Below, piece by piece: positions 52,651 through 63,547 of a DNA stretch of 64,000 nucleotides (the stretch's first letter is position 1; each line of letters starts with the position of its first letter). The position numbers and the translations under genes are program-made. The notes beneath the pieces are model-generated. The model worked only from the letters and a program-made list of their open reading frames with translations. It had not been told where the DNA came from and did not search any database. Origin of the DNA: Lactobacillus iners DSM 13335 (lineage in GTDB: Bacteria; Bacillota; Bacilli; Lactobacillales; Lactobacillaceae); assembly GCF_000160875.1 (NCBI RefSeq), contig NZ_GG700801.1, forward strand, positions 7,998-71,997, written 5' to 3'.

Positions 52651-54399
52651 TTTCATTTTGTCATTAAACAAGATCTGATAAATCTATTCATCTTCCTTCT
52701 TGCGTTTTTTGCCAGCGAGTAAGGTGATGAGTCCACCAAGCGTGAGAATCCATCCTCCCCATGTCTGGCTCGAATGACTCCCAGTATTTGGTAGGACTTT
52801 CTTCCTTGAAGCAGCTTTTACCCTCTGGTTAGCTTCTAATTGAGATAGATTGTCAGTGGTTTGTTTTTGTTGACTTGTTTGGTGAATACCGAGTGGGTCT
52901 TCTCCATTTGGCACTGTATAGTCAGGATTTTCCGTTTGATAATTCAACATTGGTTTTTCATTGACTAATGGATCACCATGTCGATAGATAACACCAACAA
53001 CTTTAACCGTCTTGACCTTTGGTTTCTTATTCGGTTCCGTTTGGGTCACTTGAATCTTTTCGCCTGCGGTTAACTTCTTGCCGGTTGGGACATTCACACT
53101 CCATTTGCCATTGGCTACTGTCGTTTCGATCGGTTGATCTACTCCTGGAATGGTCACTTTCACTGTCGATCCGTCAACACCTGTTCCGCTGATTTCCTTG
53201 CTTTGCGTATGAACTGTTGAAACCGTTGGCTCTGCACTCGTTGCACGTTTGATCGTCACAGTCACGTTAACCTTATCTATAGAACGATCATCATATGTGA
53301 CTGTCACTGGTATCGTCACTGTTTTTTCATCTTTTCCGTTCAACTCGCTTGCTATTGGCGTATAGTGGATTACCCCTGTCGATGCATCTATTGTGACATG
53401 GTCATTGGCTTTATCCAATGTATACTGCATACGTCGATCTAAACCTTGAGCTACATCTGTCGTAACTTGTCCATTGTTCTCTTTATAGAAGGTTGGAGAG
53501 CCTATTATTATCGTTTCTCCAATTGTTCCTTTTTCTGTTCCATATCTTGGCTCAATTGTTACTGCTGTCTTCAGTGTTGCTTTAGATTCAATCGTTACTT
53601 GATTATTTTTATCTGGATCCATTGTTTCCGTAATCACTGTGCCTGCGGCAACACTCCATTGATATGGTCGGTAATTATCTTGTGACTTTACCTGAGGATA
53701 ATCTGCGGATTCTAGTGCTGTATTGACTTTCACATCATATGTTTTTGCTTGTGCGTCCCCTTGATAGATAGTTCCTTCTCCGGCTTGTAGCGTAACTCTT
53801 AGATACCCACTTGGAATAGGTGCATTCTTATCATTCGTTCGATCAATCTTATTTGGTGACGTTACACTTACTTGAGCAATCGTTTTTTCTGTTGTGCCAT
53901 CATGATAGGTAACTTGTACAGCAATAGCCAGCTTTTGTCCCACTTTAGTTGCACTTTCACTCGCTGGAATTGTTAATCGTCCTTCATTCGTTACTGAATA
54001 TCCTTTTGTTTTGAGATCTTCTGCAATTGAATAGCTTGTTACAATTCCTGTCTGACTTGCAATTGTTTCATTACCTTTTTTCAATGTTGGCACTTGCGTT
54101 GTCAATGACTTCCCTGGTTCCACTTGTTCGGGAGCATAGGTCAGTTCATAAGCATCTTTTTGCGGTTGTGCTTTTATGCTTACTGGTACTTGTACGATAT
54201 CAGTTGAACCATCTGGATAAGTAACTTGTACAGCAACTTGATGATTACCAGCGGAAATGGTGCTTGGTAGCTGACCAGCAAGACTAACTCGATAGGCTGT
54301 CTTTCCTTGAGGATATTGAGGCACTGATACCTTAGCCTTAATTTCCTCTTCCGTTAAAGTTGCACCATAATCTTTTTCGATAGCACCTGCAGCAACTGT

Positions 54400-54740
54400 A
54401 GCTTCATATTTAGTTGTTTGTTGATGCACTACTATCTTAAATTGTTGTTCAACTGAGTTTCCAGCTGCATCAGTTACTTTAAAGGTACGATTACTGTAGC
54501 CATCTTTATCTTTAATATTTGGTCCAGTTGCTCCGATCATAGTCAGTTGTTTAGGATCTGCCGTAGTTCCCGTACCAGTTAACGTATCCTTAGTGGTAAA
54601 TCCTAATGTTCCTGCTTTTCCATTATGCACAACACCAATTGATTGGACAAGGCCCGAATTATCTGTCGCTCTAACTGTTAACGTGAAATTTTCAGTCCCA
54701 TAAACATGAATTTCTTTAACACCATTTTTGTCCTCAATTT
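54400..54740 (-). repeat. Adhesin module type 2, copy 2 (compare about 56425-56790)
   Basis: Both copies run from DKNGVKE(I/V)HVYGTE through an ATDNSG-like segment, (T/S)G(T/V)G, LTMIGATG or LTLTGATG, to HQQTTKY(E/D). The match is clear at protein level and only partial at base level, so the copies are old or under pressure to diverge. Confidence 0.75.
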
Positions 54741-55079
54741 TTGGTTGTTCGCCTTTCCAATCAGAACTAATACTCCACCTAGTGATTACAGGTTTTACAG
54801 TGTCTTTTACATTTACTTTTGCATTGGAAATGTCTAAAGTTGATCCATCTTTAAAAGTAACTACTACAATTCCAGTTTTTTCTCCCACTGTTCGCGTATC
54901 TGGTACATGGTTAGTTTTCCAACTGTAAGTTACGCCCTTGTCTTTCAACATTTCTTTAGTGGCTTGTGATACTGACTGCTCTGCATTAGGTTGCACAGGA
55001 TGTTCGTTGTTAACTTCAACATCTTGGCTAGTGCCTTGTAATTTTGACTTGAGATCACTATGATCTGTATAATTTTCAC

Positions 55080-55420
55080 TTTGTGATTTAACAACTAAAG
55101 TAAATCCTGATTCTGCACCAGAATTAGCATCTTGGTAATCCCAAGTTCTTATTTTTCCTTGATGCGTTGTGTTTTTAACATTTGGTGCTGTACCTTTAAA
55201 AGTTAACACATAGGGATGTTCTTTAGAACCTAACGTATTCCGCTTTCCATTTGTATCTTGTTTGTACTTAGCTTGATAAGTTTGTTTATCATTGTTTAGC
55301 CAAGATAAATTATCTCCATTATATTCAGCATCATAAACAATTCCTGTGTTATCTGTCACATTAGCCTTAAATTCAAAAGCTTCATTTGCATAAACAGTCA
55401 CTGTTGTGCCATTCACTTGA
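55080..55420 (-). repeat. Adhesin module type 1 (compare about 57117-57405 and 57770-58120)
   Basis: Three copies share the order (N)QAF or NEAF, an aspartate-rich N-terminal strand, SWLN or SFVQ, a KGS or LGS turn, PY(V/T)(L/V/I)TF or TLSGTAP, and KTWDGAN or RTWDYQDAN. They alternate with Rib-like repeats along the stalk. Confidence 0.7.
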
Positions 55421-56938
55421 CTACCTTTACCTGCTTCATATTGTACATCTGCAGGAATATCATCTCGTATCTTCATTGACACATCAACAATATCAAACGA
55501 CTTATCAGAATAGGTTACCTTCACCTTAATCGGAATCGTTTGACCCACTTGTTTGGCTTGCCCTTGTAAAGTCAACTTACCAGTCTTTGAGTCAATTTGA
55601 ACTCCATCTACAGGATTCATTAAAGTAAACGTTGTACCATTTGGTTTGTCGACTGTTTTTTCAACTGCTTTATATGAAGAATTCGCCACTTCACCTGCAA
55701 ACAAACGTCCTTTGCTAATATCTTTGAACTCAATGGAGGAATGACTAGCTGACTTGGTGCCTACTGTAATTGGCAATTGCCCGTAGCTAGCTTTATATTT
55801 TTCAGCTCGTTCATGAACAATATAAATAAACTTGGTACTGTTATCAATTACTGACTGATTGCCATTTTGATCTTCCGCATTAAATAAACGCGTGAATTTC
55901 TTAGCTCCAACTGCTTGATTATTGCCTACTGTATAGCGGTCAGCAAAATCAGTTGGGACTGTTCCTGTAATGTGATAGCTGGCATTTTTGCCATTCAATT
56001 GAGATTGAACATTCAATCCCTTGATATCTTCTCCAATCTGTCGTTCAGTCCGATGCATATCTCCATTACTTAGCCACAGTTTTTTCATATTGCTGTCTGC
56101 ATCTGTGGCATGAATCGTAATATCAACTGGCTCCCCACGATAGAAATGAGTGACTGCAACGCCCTCATAAGTATGCGAGGTAGGAAAAGTAATAGTTGGT
56201 GCGACATCATCTTGATAAGTAACGGTAACATCAACCGTATCGCTTGATCCATCTGGATAAGTCACCTTCACTTGCCGTTTACCAGACTGGGTCACAGGCG
56301 ATCCGTTCACCCATGTATACTGTGCTCCATTTGGCAATGACTTCACATTACTGATGGCACTCTTCGCTTCTGGTAAGGCCTTAGCAGATGCTTTCACAGT
56401 GACAGCTTGTACTTGTGGGTCATACTTAGTAGTCTGCTGATGATTGATCACCCGCAAATTAATAATTGTCGTATGATTGGATCCATCCTTTACTTGAATA
56501 GCCCGATTATTCCACTGTGCTCCTTCACTTAATTGGGTGGAATCTGATTGATTATTCGTATTCTTACCTGTTGCACCTGTTAAAGTGAGCACTTTAGGCT
56601 GTGCACTTGATCCCACTCCACTAGTCTGTGAAGTCAGAGGGAACGGATAGCTTCCAGGTTTTCCATTTTGAACAAGAGCAATCTCTGCTACTTTACCAGA
56701 GTTATCATGTGCTTGAACCTTAATCGTAAAGTCCTCAGTTCCATACACATGGACTTCTTTAACACCATTTTTATCTTCAATGTGTGGTGCTTGTCCTAGA
56801 GCAGTTGAAGACACTGTAATGTCAGCAGTTGGATTAGTTTGGTCAAATACCACTAATTTTCCCGTAATCGTTCGCGTAGAATGATCACTAAAGGTTGCGG
56901 TAATCGACACATCTTGTCCCTGTCCACTCGTCACCGTA

Positions 56939-59900
56939 TTATTTGTTAGCTTTCCTTGCGTAAAGGTATAAGTGACCCCCACCTGTTGCTTTTTTATACA
57001 GAGCTTTTGTAGCAGCTGACACAAAGTTTTCAGGTTTAAGATCAGCAGTAGAGGCATTCACTTCTACCCGTTGGGTGTCCCCACTCACTGCTTGACCATC
57101 GAATTGTGCAGCTTGTTCTTTTGTAACAATATTAAGAGGAACCCAGCCCTGCGTATTAGCCCCATCCCAAGTATCTATTCGAGTATTCTTCGTTCCCTTG
57201 GTGGTTGGAGTTCCTGTAAATGTAATCGTATACGGATCCTTAGCACTTCCCTTTTTTGCTCGATTATTTTTTTGATACTCACGATCATCAGATTGCACAA
57301 AACTGCTATTTCCATTTAATTTAGCATCCGTAATTTTATTAGAATTATCCTTAACTTTAACGTGAACAATCATTGGTTCATTCACATAGGTTGTCAAAGT
57401 AGGGGGATTCCCTGGGAAATTTTGTACATTAGTAGCGACTGTCTGAACAGCTGTCCCATGCTCAACCTTGGCTCCTTTTTCCGCAACCACATCGAGTTGA
57501 GCGAGTTTTGTATCTTGAACGATCAATTTACCTTGAATAGTAGTAGAAGGACTATGATCTGCAAAAGTAGCCTGGATTTCTACTGTCTGTCCTGTTGTAT
57601 TGATTGTAGCGTTGGTAGGTGCTTTTCCATTATTCCAAGTGTAGGTGACCCCATTTCCCAAACCAGTCTTCACATTTTGAGGCACAAAGGATTCCGGCGT
57701 CAGTTTGCTTAATGCATTAGTGTCATTAACTTCTACGGTTTGCGTTGCCCCTGTTAAGGGACGTGCCTCTACCTTTAACGTTACCTGCTGACTGCCACTG
57801 TTTTCTGGATTTGCACCATCCCATGTCTTCACAGTAAATACATGCGTACCAGGCTTCATCGGAGCTGTTCCTGACAAGGTTACCACGTAAGGCACTTTAT
57901 CTGAACCCTTCGTATTACGTTGGTTATGTGTTGCTGCATTATATTCGCTTTGAGCAGTTCCTTCATTACTATTCAACCAACTAGGGCGATTTTCTGTTCG
58001 TACATCGTGAACAATATGACTATGTTCATCCACTGCACTTGCTTGAAAACTGAAAGCTTGGTTTGCTTGAACAGTAATGACTTGATTTTGAACAGTCACC
58101 TTGTTATCGGTTGCCTTCATCGTCACCTTAGCTGGCACATCATCAGTGAGAATTAATTGCACAGAGCGAGAGTCTTTATTGCCATCTGGATAGGTAGCAT
58201 TTACAGAAATAAAATGAGTATCTCCAAGAGATATTAATTCGTCGTTTATAGTGACTTTAACATTTCCATTAAGTCCTGTAATCTTTTGTTCAAGGTCTGC
58301 GATAACTTTCTTCTTTGCCGCATCGGTTAATTTCTTGGTATCTTTATTCCATTGGCTAACTCCAGCTGTCACTTGTTTAGGATAAATTGCTTTATCTGTT
58401 CTAGCCACAACTGCTGCTTGTTTCACTTCTGAACGGAAAGGTTTTTTATCATCCTTGCCATCTGTCACTTGCGTAATGATCCTTGTACCTTGGTTTAGCG
58501 ATTCATTAAAAGTTACGGTTAATGTTCCATCCGCATTTTTATCAACAGATTGAATACCCGCAGCATTATGAGCTGAATCAATGGTCCACTTTCCATTTTC
58601 TAATTTCAGCTGACTTTGTTTATAGTCTTTTCCGAACAAGGTAATGCCTTCAGCTCCTGTTGAAAAATTGGCCAATTTAATTTTTGTTGCACCAGCTTGC
58701 ACACTATTTCCTTCTAAAGGTTTCACTTCTGCTGGTTTCATGCGTATGGTTAAATCACGTGTAATTTTAACCACACCGCCGTCTCTATACCAAATGAAAG
58801 CATCTCCTGCTTCTGCAGTATCTTGATTCCCTAAGAGCTTATTAGCATCATAAGCTTCTGGAAACGCATTTTTATTACGTTCCACTTTTTTAGTAATAAC
58901 TTGAACATTTTCAACTTCTTTATCGTAATCTTTACCAAATTTACCTTTTAAATTTTTTATAATCTTAGATTTTATCTCATTAGCTTCTTCTGGTGTTAAT
59001 AAGTTATCTGTATCATTCTTTTGTACATTAACAGCATCATTGACTGCTGTCTTTTCAGTTTCTGCTAGCGTAGGAGTATAGATTTTAGCTAAATGTTCAT
59101 TAGAAAGATCTGATTCGACCTTTTGCTTAGTTGATCCATCTTGATCAATATATTCCTGCTTTTCATAAACAACGGTTTTAACAGCATAAGTCGCCCCATC
59201 TTCAATCAAAATGTTTTTAAAAACTGCTTCCCCTTTGTCATTTGCCAAAACTTGAAGATCACGTTTCTTAGTTACTTGTTTCTTTATAGTAGTCGGTTTT
59301 CCCTGATCATTATAAGTCGTTTCTGTTACGGTTTCTTTATACTCTTCTTGCATCGGCTCAAAACGTCCATTAACATTCTTATAAAGAACCATTGGCACCC
59401 CTTTAGTTCCATTACTTGCTACTAAGTTTTTATAAGTTCCTGCTGCATTTGTCAATTTTAAAGGCAACCGTTTGCCTACACGTTCTTCTTGTGATAAACT
59501 TGGCGTTTTAGGCTTGATCACAAACATAATGTTATATAATTCTGTCTCTGTTTTGCCATTAACCGTTTGCATCCGTTTAAATTGAAAGTGATTAACACCT
59601 GGTGTATTAGCATCTGATAATAAATGTTCATGTCCTTTATTATCATAAACTGTCCATGTTAAATCTCCTTCTCCCCACTTCGCTTTACCAGAAGGGTCTT
59701 TCCAAGAATCTGAATGTTCTCCAGCTAGATAGCGATTTAAATCCAGTTTACCAATATCACTATGTGCATCTTGTCCATTTTTTCCGCCATTAAGAACCAT
59801 GTAGCCACTATCAATTAAGTCTTCACCCTTGGCATCTGAAAACTTACCAAAGTCTCCTGGTTTATATTTACCTTCTCTTTTAGCTTTATCAATATCACCC

Positions 59901-61618
59901 CAAAAAGAAAAATCAACCTTTTGTCCATTTTCTTTTAGACGATACACATTATCACAGTTTATAGCTTTCCCTTGATTGATATAAAAGCGTCCATTACGTC
60001 GCACATGAAGTGGGTACTTCTCAATTACTGAAATATCAGAATCCAAGCGTCCGTACATTTGTAGAGTAAGATTATAGGTGTTGTACTCTTGTGACCTAAA
60101 TCCTGCCAAATAATACTTTCTTGTATTCTTATCTCTTTCCAGTCGTCCTTTGGTTTCAAATCGAACTGAATAACCGTTTTTACCATTATGTGGTTGAATA
60201 AAATATACGGTTTGCGAATTATCTTTGATTTTACTAATTAATTGATCTCGCCTTTTAGCATCTTGATCTAATCGGTCTTTCCACTCAGGATGCATTTTAG
60301 GGTCAGTAATTTCACGTTGATTAACCCATTTTCCGTTATTAGCGGGATAGACTAAACTAGCAAAATTACCATCATCACCTGGGGTCTTATTCAAGTCATC
60401 TGAAAATTCTGCTTGAGTATCTTCAATGCGTTTAATATCATCTCGAAAAATAGTTTTCAGTGCATTTTCCCCATTAGCGGCAAAAGTTTTATACTTATCA
60501 TCATTTTCACGATAAATTACTGTGGCTTTTGTAATTTTTTGATTTTTAGGCACAGTGAAAAAATACTTTGGATGTTGATGTTCATTTCTTCCTAAATTGA
60601 AATTAATCTCCCAAGAATAACCTGATCCATCTTCTAAAGGGGTTACTCTCGCCCAAACATCCCTTTCAGCATTAGAAATATTCATACCGTCAAAGTTAGG
60701 ATCTTGTCCAAACAAACCATTACGCTTATTTCTAAAGATTTGCGTATATAAGTCGTATCCAGATCCTCCACCGCCCAATTCAGTATAAGAACCTAATAAT
60801 TTTTCATTATATTCTCTGTTCCCTCGCATTTGTCCAATAGAGCGTTCTTGTCGCAAATGTGCACTTGCTCGATTCAAGATGTCACTCACATCATATTTGT
60901 CACCAGTCTGTGCTGATCGCGATTGAAAGTGCGAGAGAGTAACGAGTTGTTTCGCTAGACTTTGCGTGCGTTTAAGTGATTCAAGTGCTGCATGTCCCAC
61001 TGTTTGATTCACATTCACATCACTTAAAACAGCCTGTGCCCCTATATAGGCCGCAACAATCTCTTCCACAGCTTTTTTATCTTCTGTTTTCAAACCTTCA
61101 ATTTGCTGTTTGAGAGATTGTACTGCTTGGGTTAAGTCTTTTCGTTGTGCCTCAGTCATCCTTTTTGAGGTGCTACCTTTTTCATCCTTTTCAGATTGAT
61201 TAGCCTTCGTTTTATCGGCAAGACTATCTGTTTGCTCCTTTGCTGATTGCGTTTTATCTGAATGCTTTTCCGCAACAGGTGCAGCTTTTTTGACTTGTGC
61301 TCCAGATGAAATTTTATCTGTTTGTCCAGTGACCAGTTGTGTATTAGTTGCTTGCTTGCTAACGCTTTGCGTGTTATTCGCTTTGGAATTCACCCCATCA
61401 TCTGCATGCTCTTGCTTAGAAATAACAAGCTGCTTGTTATTTCTTGACTCTATAGCCGGTTGTTCATCCGCTAACACATATCTAGTTTGTCCGCTCAACA
61501 AAAAGGCAGCAGAAATCGCTACTGATACAACACCTACTGTAAACTTTCTAATGCCATAATAAGTGACCTTTTCACGCTGTTCCAGATCACGCATTTTCTT
61601 ATTGTTTTTTCCAAACAT
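56939..61618 (-). CDS. YSIRK-signal LPXTG adhesin, N-terminal part (ends in a frameshift)
   Basis: 1,559 residues. The signal has YYGIRKFTVGVVSVAI (about 20-35), typical of secretion at the septum, then ADEQPA. A Q/K/T-rich linker (55-150), a helical stretch (150-240) and a large head domain of unknown family (about 270-700) follow. A SpaA-like module (about 713-826, LPLKLTNAAGTYKN) and Ig-like repeats come next. At 56976-56980 an extra C in a run of five moves the frame and a stop follows 15 codons later. Deleting one C gives ATGGVTYTFTQGK, matching sister repeats. As written, it would be secreted without an anchor. Confidence 0.88.
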   Translation of the reverse strand: MFGKNNKKMRDLEQREKVTYYGIRKFTVGVVSVAISAAFLLSGQTRYVLADEQPAIESRNNKQLVISKQEHADDGVNSKANNTQSVSKQATNTQLVTGQTDKISSGAQVKKAAPVAEKHSDKTQSAKEQTDSLADKTKANQSEKDEKGSTSKRMTEAQRKDLTQAVQSLKQQIEGLKTEDKKAVEEIVAAYIGAQAVLSDVNVNQTVGHAALESLKRTQSLAKQLVTLSHFQSRSAQTGDKYDVSDILNRASAHLRQERSIGQMRGNREYNEKLLGSYTELGGGGSGYDLYTQIFRNKRNGLFGQDPNFDGMNISNAERDVWARVTPLEDGSGYSWEINFNLGRNEHQHPKYFFTVPKNQKITKATVIYRENDDKYKTFAANGENALKTIFRDDIKRIEDTQAEFSDDLNKTPGDDGNFASLVYPANNGKWVNQREITDPKMHPEWKDRLDQDAKRRDQLISKIKDNSQTVYFIQPHNGKNGYSVRFETKGRLERDKNTRKYYLAGFRSQEYNTYNLTLQMYGRLDSDISVIEKYPLHVRRNGRFYINQGKAINCDNVYRLKENGQKVDFSFWGDIDKAKREGKYKPGDFGKFSDAKGEDLIDSGYMVLNGGKNGQDAHSDIGKLDLNRYLAGEHSDSWKDPSGKAKWGEGDLTWTVYDNKGHEHLLSDANTPGVNHFQFKRMQTVNGKTETELYNIMFVIKPKTPSLSQEERVGKRLPLKLTNAAGTYKNLVASNGTKGVPMVLYKNVNGRFEPMQEEYKETVTETTYNDQGKPTTIKKQVTKKRDLQVLANDKGEAVFKNILIEDGATYAVKTVVYEKQEYIDQDGSTKQKVESDLSNEHLAKIYTPTLAETEKTAVNDAVNVQKNDTDNLLTPEEANEIKSKIIKNLKGKFGKDYDKEVENVQVITKKVERNKNAFPEAYDANKLLGNQDTAEAGDAFIWYRDGGVVKITRDLTIRMKPAEVKPLEGNSVQAGATKIKLANFSTGAEGITLFGKDYKQSQLKLENGKWTIDSAHNAAGIQSVDKNADGTLTVTFNESLNQGTRIITQVTDGKDDKKPFRSEVKQAAVVARTDKAIYPKQVTAGVSQWNKDTKKLTDAAKKKVIADLEQKITGLNGNVKVTINDELISLGDTHFISVNATYPDGNKDSRSVQLILTDDVPAKVTMKATDNKVTVQNQVITVQANQAFSFQASAVDEHSHIVHDVRTENRPSWLNSNEGTAQSEYNAATHNQRNTKGSDKVPYVVTLSGTAPMKPGTHVFTVKTWDGANPENSGSQQVTLKVEARPLTGATQTVEVNDTNALSKLTPESFVPQNVKTGLGNGVTYTWNNGKAPTNATINTTGQTVEIQATFADHSPSTTIQGKLIVQDTKLAQLDVVAEKGAKVEHGTAVQTVATNVQNFPGNPPTLTTYVNEPMIVHVKVKDNSNKITDAKLNGNSSFVQSDDREYQKNNRAKKGSAKDPYTITFTGTPTTKGTKNTRIDTWDGANTQGWVPLNIVTKEQAAQFDGQAVSGDTQRVEVNASTADLKPENFVSAATKALYKKATGGGHLYLYARKANK
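56976..56980 (-). other. C5 tract at the adhesin frameshift
   Basis: Five C on the plus strand (G on the coding strand) sit where the two adhesin frames meet. Removing one base restores a single long frame. It is short for a phase-variable tract, so sequencing error and a fixed mutation are both possible. Confidence 0.75.
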
Positions 61619-62004
61619 TTATCAAACCTCCTGGGTGATTAATAGGTTTGTCAATGAACAAAAAATGGGCAGAGCAACATATTTATTTTTAGTAACTCTG
61701 TCTAATATACACCTTGTTATAAATCATTATTGTTCACGACTTATTTATCTATTATTTATTACATCAGATCTTCTTCTTTTTCACCAGTATTATCTATACT
61801 TTATATGCTCTAAATTCTCTCAAAAAAAAAAAAAAGGACAAATTTGTTGCTATCCCCTTCGTTTTCTTTTTATATCACTATCCCTGTCTTATTCCAGATT
61901 CTCTTAGATTGTCAAAAATGACACATGTTAACATTGACTTCTATTTAATTTATGTAAATAATAGTGAAGTCAAACCCCTTCAACTTTGAAAGGAGCTCTT
62001 TTGA
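61619..62004. promoter_or_regulatory. Divergent regulatory gap between adhesin and Mga-like regulator
   Basis: 386 bases with no gene. They hold the AGGAGG site of the adhesin, an A14 tract (61822-61835), a palindrome TGTCA-AAAA-TGACA (61910-61923) and TTGACT (61934-61939), which fits as the -35 of the regulator with AATAAT 17 bases on. Read on the minus strand, the palindrome contains TTGACA, a possible adhesin -35, so one protein could control both genes. Confidence 0.6.
61822..61835 (+). repeat. A14 homopolymer
   Basis: Fourteen consecutive A, about 205 bases upstream of the adhesin start and 170 upstream of the regulator start. Such runs are slippage-prone and bend DNA. Confidence 0.9.
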
Positions 62005-63507
62005 ATGTTTGAGCTATTGCCGAAATCTATACAAAGAAAATTGAACTTAATTGCCTACTTATTGGATCATCCTACTTCCCCACCTTCTATTCATTTCTTG
62101 ATGGATTATCTTAATATTACCTATCCCACTTTGAAACATGATATTAGCGAGTTGAATGAACTTTTTGACCAATATTTTAATATCACTATCACTAAGACTC
62201 AAATTTCTCTTAAAGCATTTGTCCCACTTAGTATGGCTTTTTTCACCTATATGCTCAAACAAGATTTAACCATCATGTCACTCATTAATGAATGCTTTTT
62301 ACAACATATCAATACATTTAAAGCATTGGCTCAAAAAATATACATTAGTCGTTCAGTCATGTACCATGACTTAACACAACTCAAAGATTTTATCACTAAC
62401 CATTATTCTGCCTTATCTATTACCACGCATCCTGTCCAAATAACTGGTCCTGAACGTATCGTTCGTCAATTTTTTACGGACTATTACTTCCTTGGCTATA
62501 ACTTATCTAACTGGCCGTTTGATCAAGTTAGTCAATCCGCAATAGAAGATTTAATGCTTTTAATTGCTGAAAAAATCCCACTCATTGCCTTCTTCAGCGA
62601 TCATCCCATCCTTCCCATTATTCTTGCCATTAATGTGATACGCTATCGTCAGGGGCACTTAGTGGAAGATATTCGCCCAGCTTACGACCATGATGCCTGC
62701 CGCCGTTATCTCAGTGATCCAATTAATCACGATCATCTGCATAACTTAGAAGTTAGACTGGGCATCACCTTTTCCAACGAAGCTGTTGAACAACTTCTCG
62801 TTAATATTATCAGTCATCAGACCAGTTATGATACTCACTACATGTGGCAATGTGCTCAAACCGATCCCACTTTGTATCAGGCACTTATCACCTTAAAATC
62901 AAATATGCTTTCCTTAATGCACGCATTTCATATTCCATCAATAGACGAGGAGGCACTTGATCTTTTCTTGCTAACAGCTTATAATCTCTGCACCTTTCAC
63001 GGTACAGATTCTAACTCTTTTGAAGAAGAAATTTACCAACATGAGCAGGACTGTTTAGCTGTCGGTACTGAACTAGAACGCATTGATCCCCATTTCTTAA
63101 CCCAAATGCAAAGGATTTTAACTACATTTCAAGAACAAATGCACATTCCTTGCAACGATACACGTACCTTACAAGCAACTTGGTATTATTGTCACATCTT
63201 CCCTCAAACCTTACGTCAACTCAAAACACCTACCCAACCCATTCGTTTAGGACTTTATACCATTAACCAATTGCAACGTAAACATTGGGCATATGAAATT
63301 AATCTCTTATTTGGCGATAAGATACAGCTAGTATCTATCCATTCGCCTAATAGCCTTTTGCATTTGGAAGCTAACCAAGTGGACGCACTACTGACTGCTT
63401 TACCCATAGAACTAAAGCAAATCAAAACCCGCTATATTAGTGGCTATCCTTCTGGTCAAGATGTTGAATGGATCTATCAATTGCTCTTTCCGTCTTCCGA
63501 TTCATAA
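62005..63507 (+). CDS. Mga-like helix-turn-helix transcriptional regulator
   Basis: 500 residues, the length of Mga/AtxA regulators. Two N-terminal winged helices (about 10-60, FLMDYLNITYPTLKHDISEL, and 105-145, AQKIYISRSVMYHDLTQLK) resemble the Mga HTH pair, then PRD-like helical domains (170-400) and a C-terminal EIIB-like part. Mga controls surface protein genes in streptococci. The divergent placement beside a YSIRK adhesin supports the same role here. AAAGGAG precedes the ATG at 62005. Base composition is richer in C than its neighbours, as for the adhesin. Confidence 0.85.
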   Translation: MFELLPKSIQRKLNLIAYLLDHPTSPPSIHFLMDYLNITYPTLKHDISELNELFDQYFNITITKTQISLKAFVPLSMAFFTYMLKQDLTIMSLINECFLQHINTFKALAQKIYISRSVMYHDLTQLKDFITNHYSALSITTHPVQITGPERIVRQFFTDYYFLGYNLSNWPFDQVSQSAIEDLMLLIAEKIPLIAFFSDHPILPIILAINVIRYRQGHLVEDIRPAYDHDACRRYLSDPINHDHLHNLEVRLGITFSNEAVEQLLVNIISHQTSYDTHYMWQCAQTDPTLYQALITLKSNMLSLMHAFHIPSIDEEALDLFLLTAYNLCTFHGTDSNSFEEEIYQHEQDCLAVGTELERIDPHFLTQMQRILTTFQEQMHIPCNDTRTLQATWYYCHIFPQTLRQLKTPTQPIRLGLYTINQLQRKHWAYEINLLFGDKIQLVSIHSPNSLLHLEANQVDALLTALPIELKQIKTRYISGYPSGQDVEWIYQLLFPSSDS

Positions 63508-63512
63508 CCTCT

Positions 63513-63547
63513 CAAACTGTTCCTTACTAAGAGGGACAGTTTTTCCA
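63513..63547 (+). terminator. Terminator after the Mga-like regulator
   Basis: AAACTGTTCC and GGGACAGTTT pair with one G-U step across a short loop, then TTTTT. Confidence 0.8.

Larger units (their letters stand above)
52684..56980 (-). pseudogene. LPXTG adhesin, C-terminal part, out of frame with its N-terminal part
   Basis: About 1,430 codons in a second frame, continuing the N-terminal part after the C5 tract (56976-56980). The frame stays open to 57057 but has no start of its own. Ig-like repeats with Rib-type ends (VTYPDGSSDTVDVTVTY, VTYPDGSTDIVQVPVSI) alternate with other modules. The end has the sortase motif LPNTG (52780-52794), a hydrophobic helix (WGGWILTLGGLITLLAG) and the charged tail KKRKKEDE. 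Without the frameshift the full protein would be about 2,977 residues, anchored to the cell wall. Bases are less AT-rich than in core genes. Confidence 0.87.

Noticed and set aside
52531..52722. Plus-strand frame of 63 residues
   Set aside because: It is a reading of the adhesin terminator and gene end, without a ribosome site.
54400..58120. CRISPR-like or tandem DNA repeats
   Set aside because: The repeats are protein modules of an adhesin with diverged DNA and unequal spacing.
52981..61559. Several plus-strand frames of 60-116 residues inside the adhesin
   Set aside because: Shadow frames of a long, repeat-rich minus-strand gene. None has a convincing start or family.
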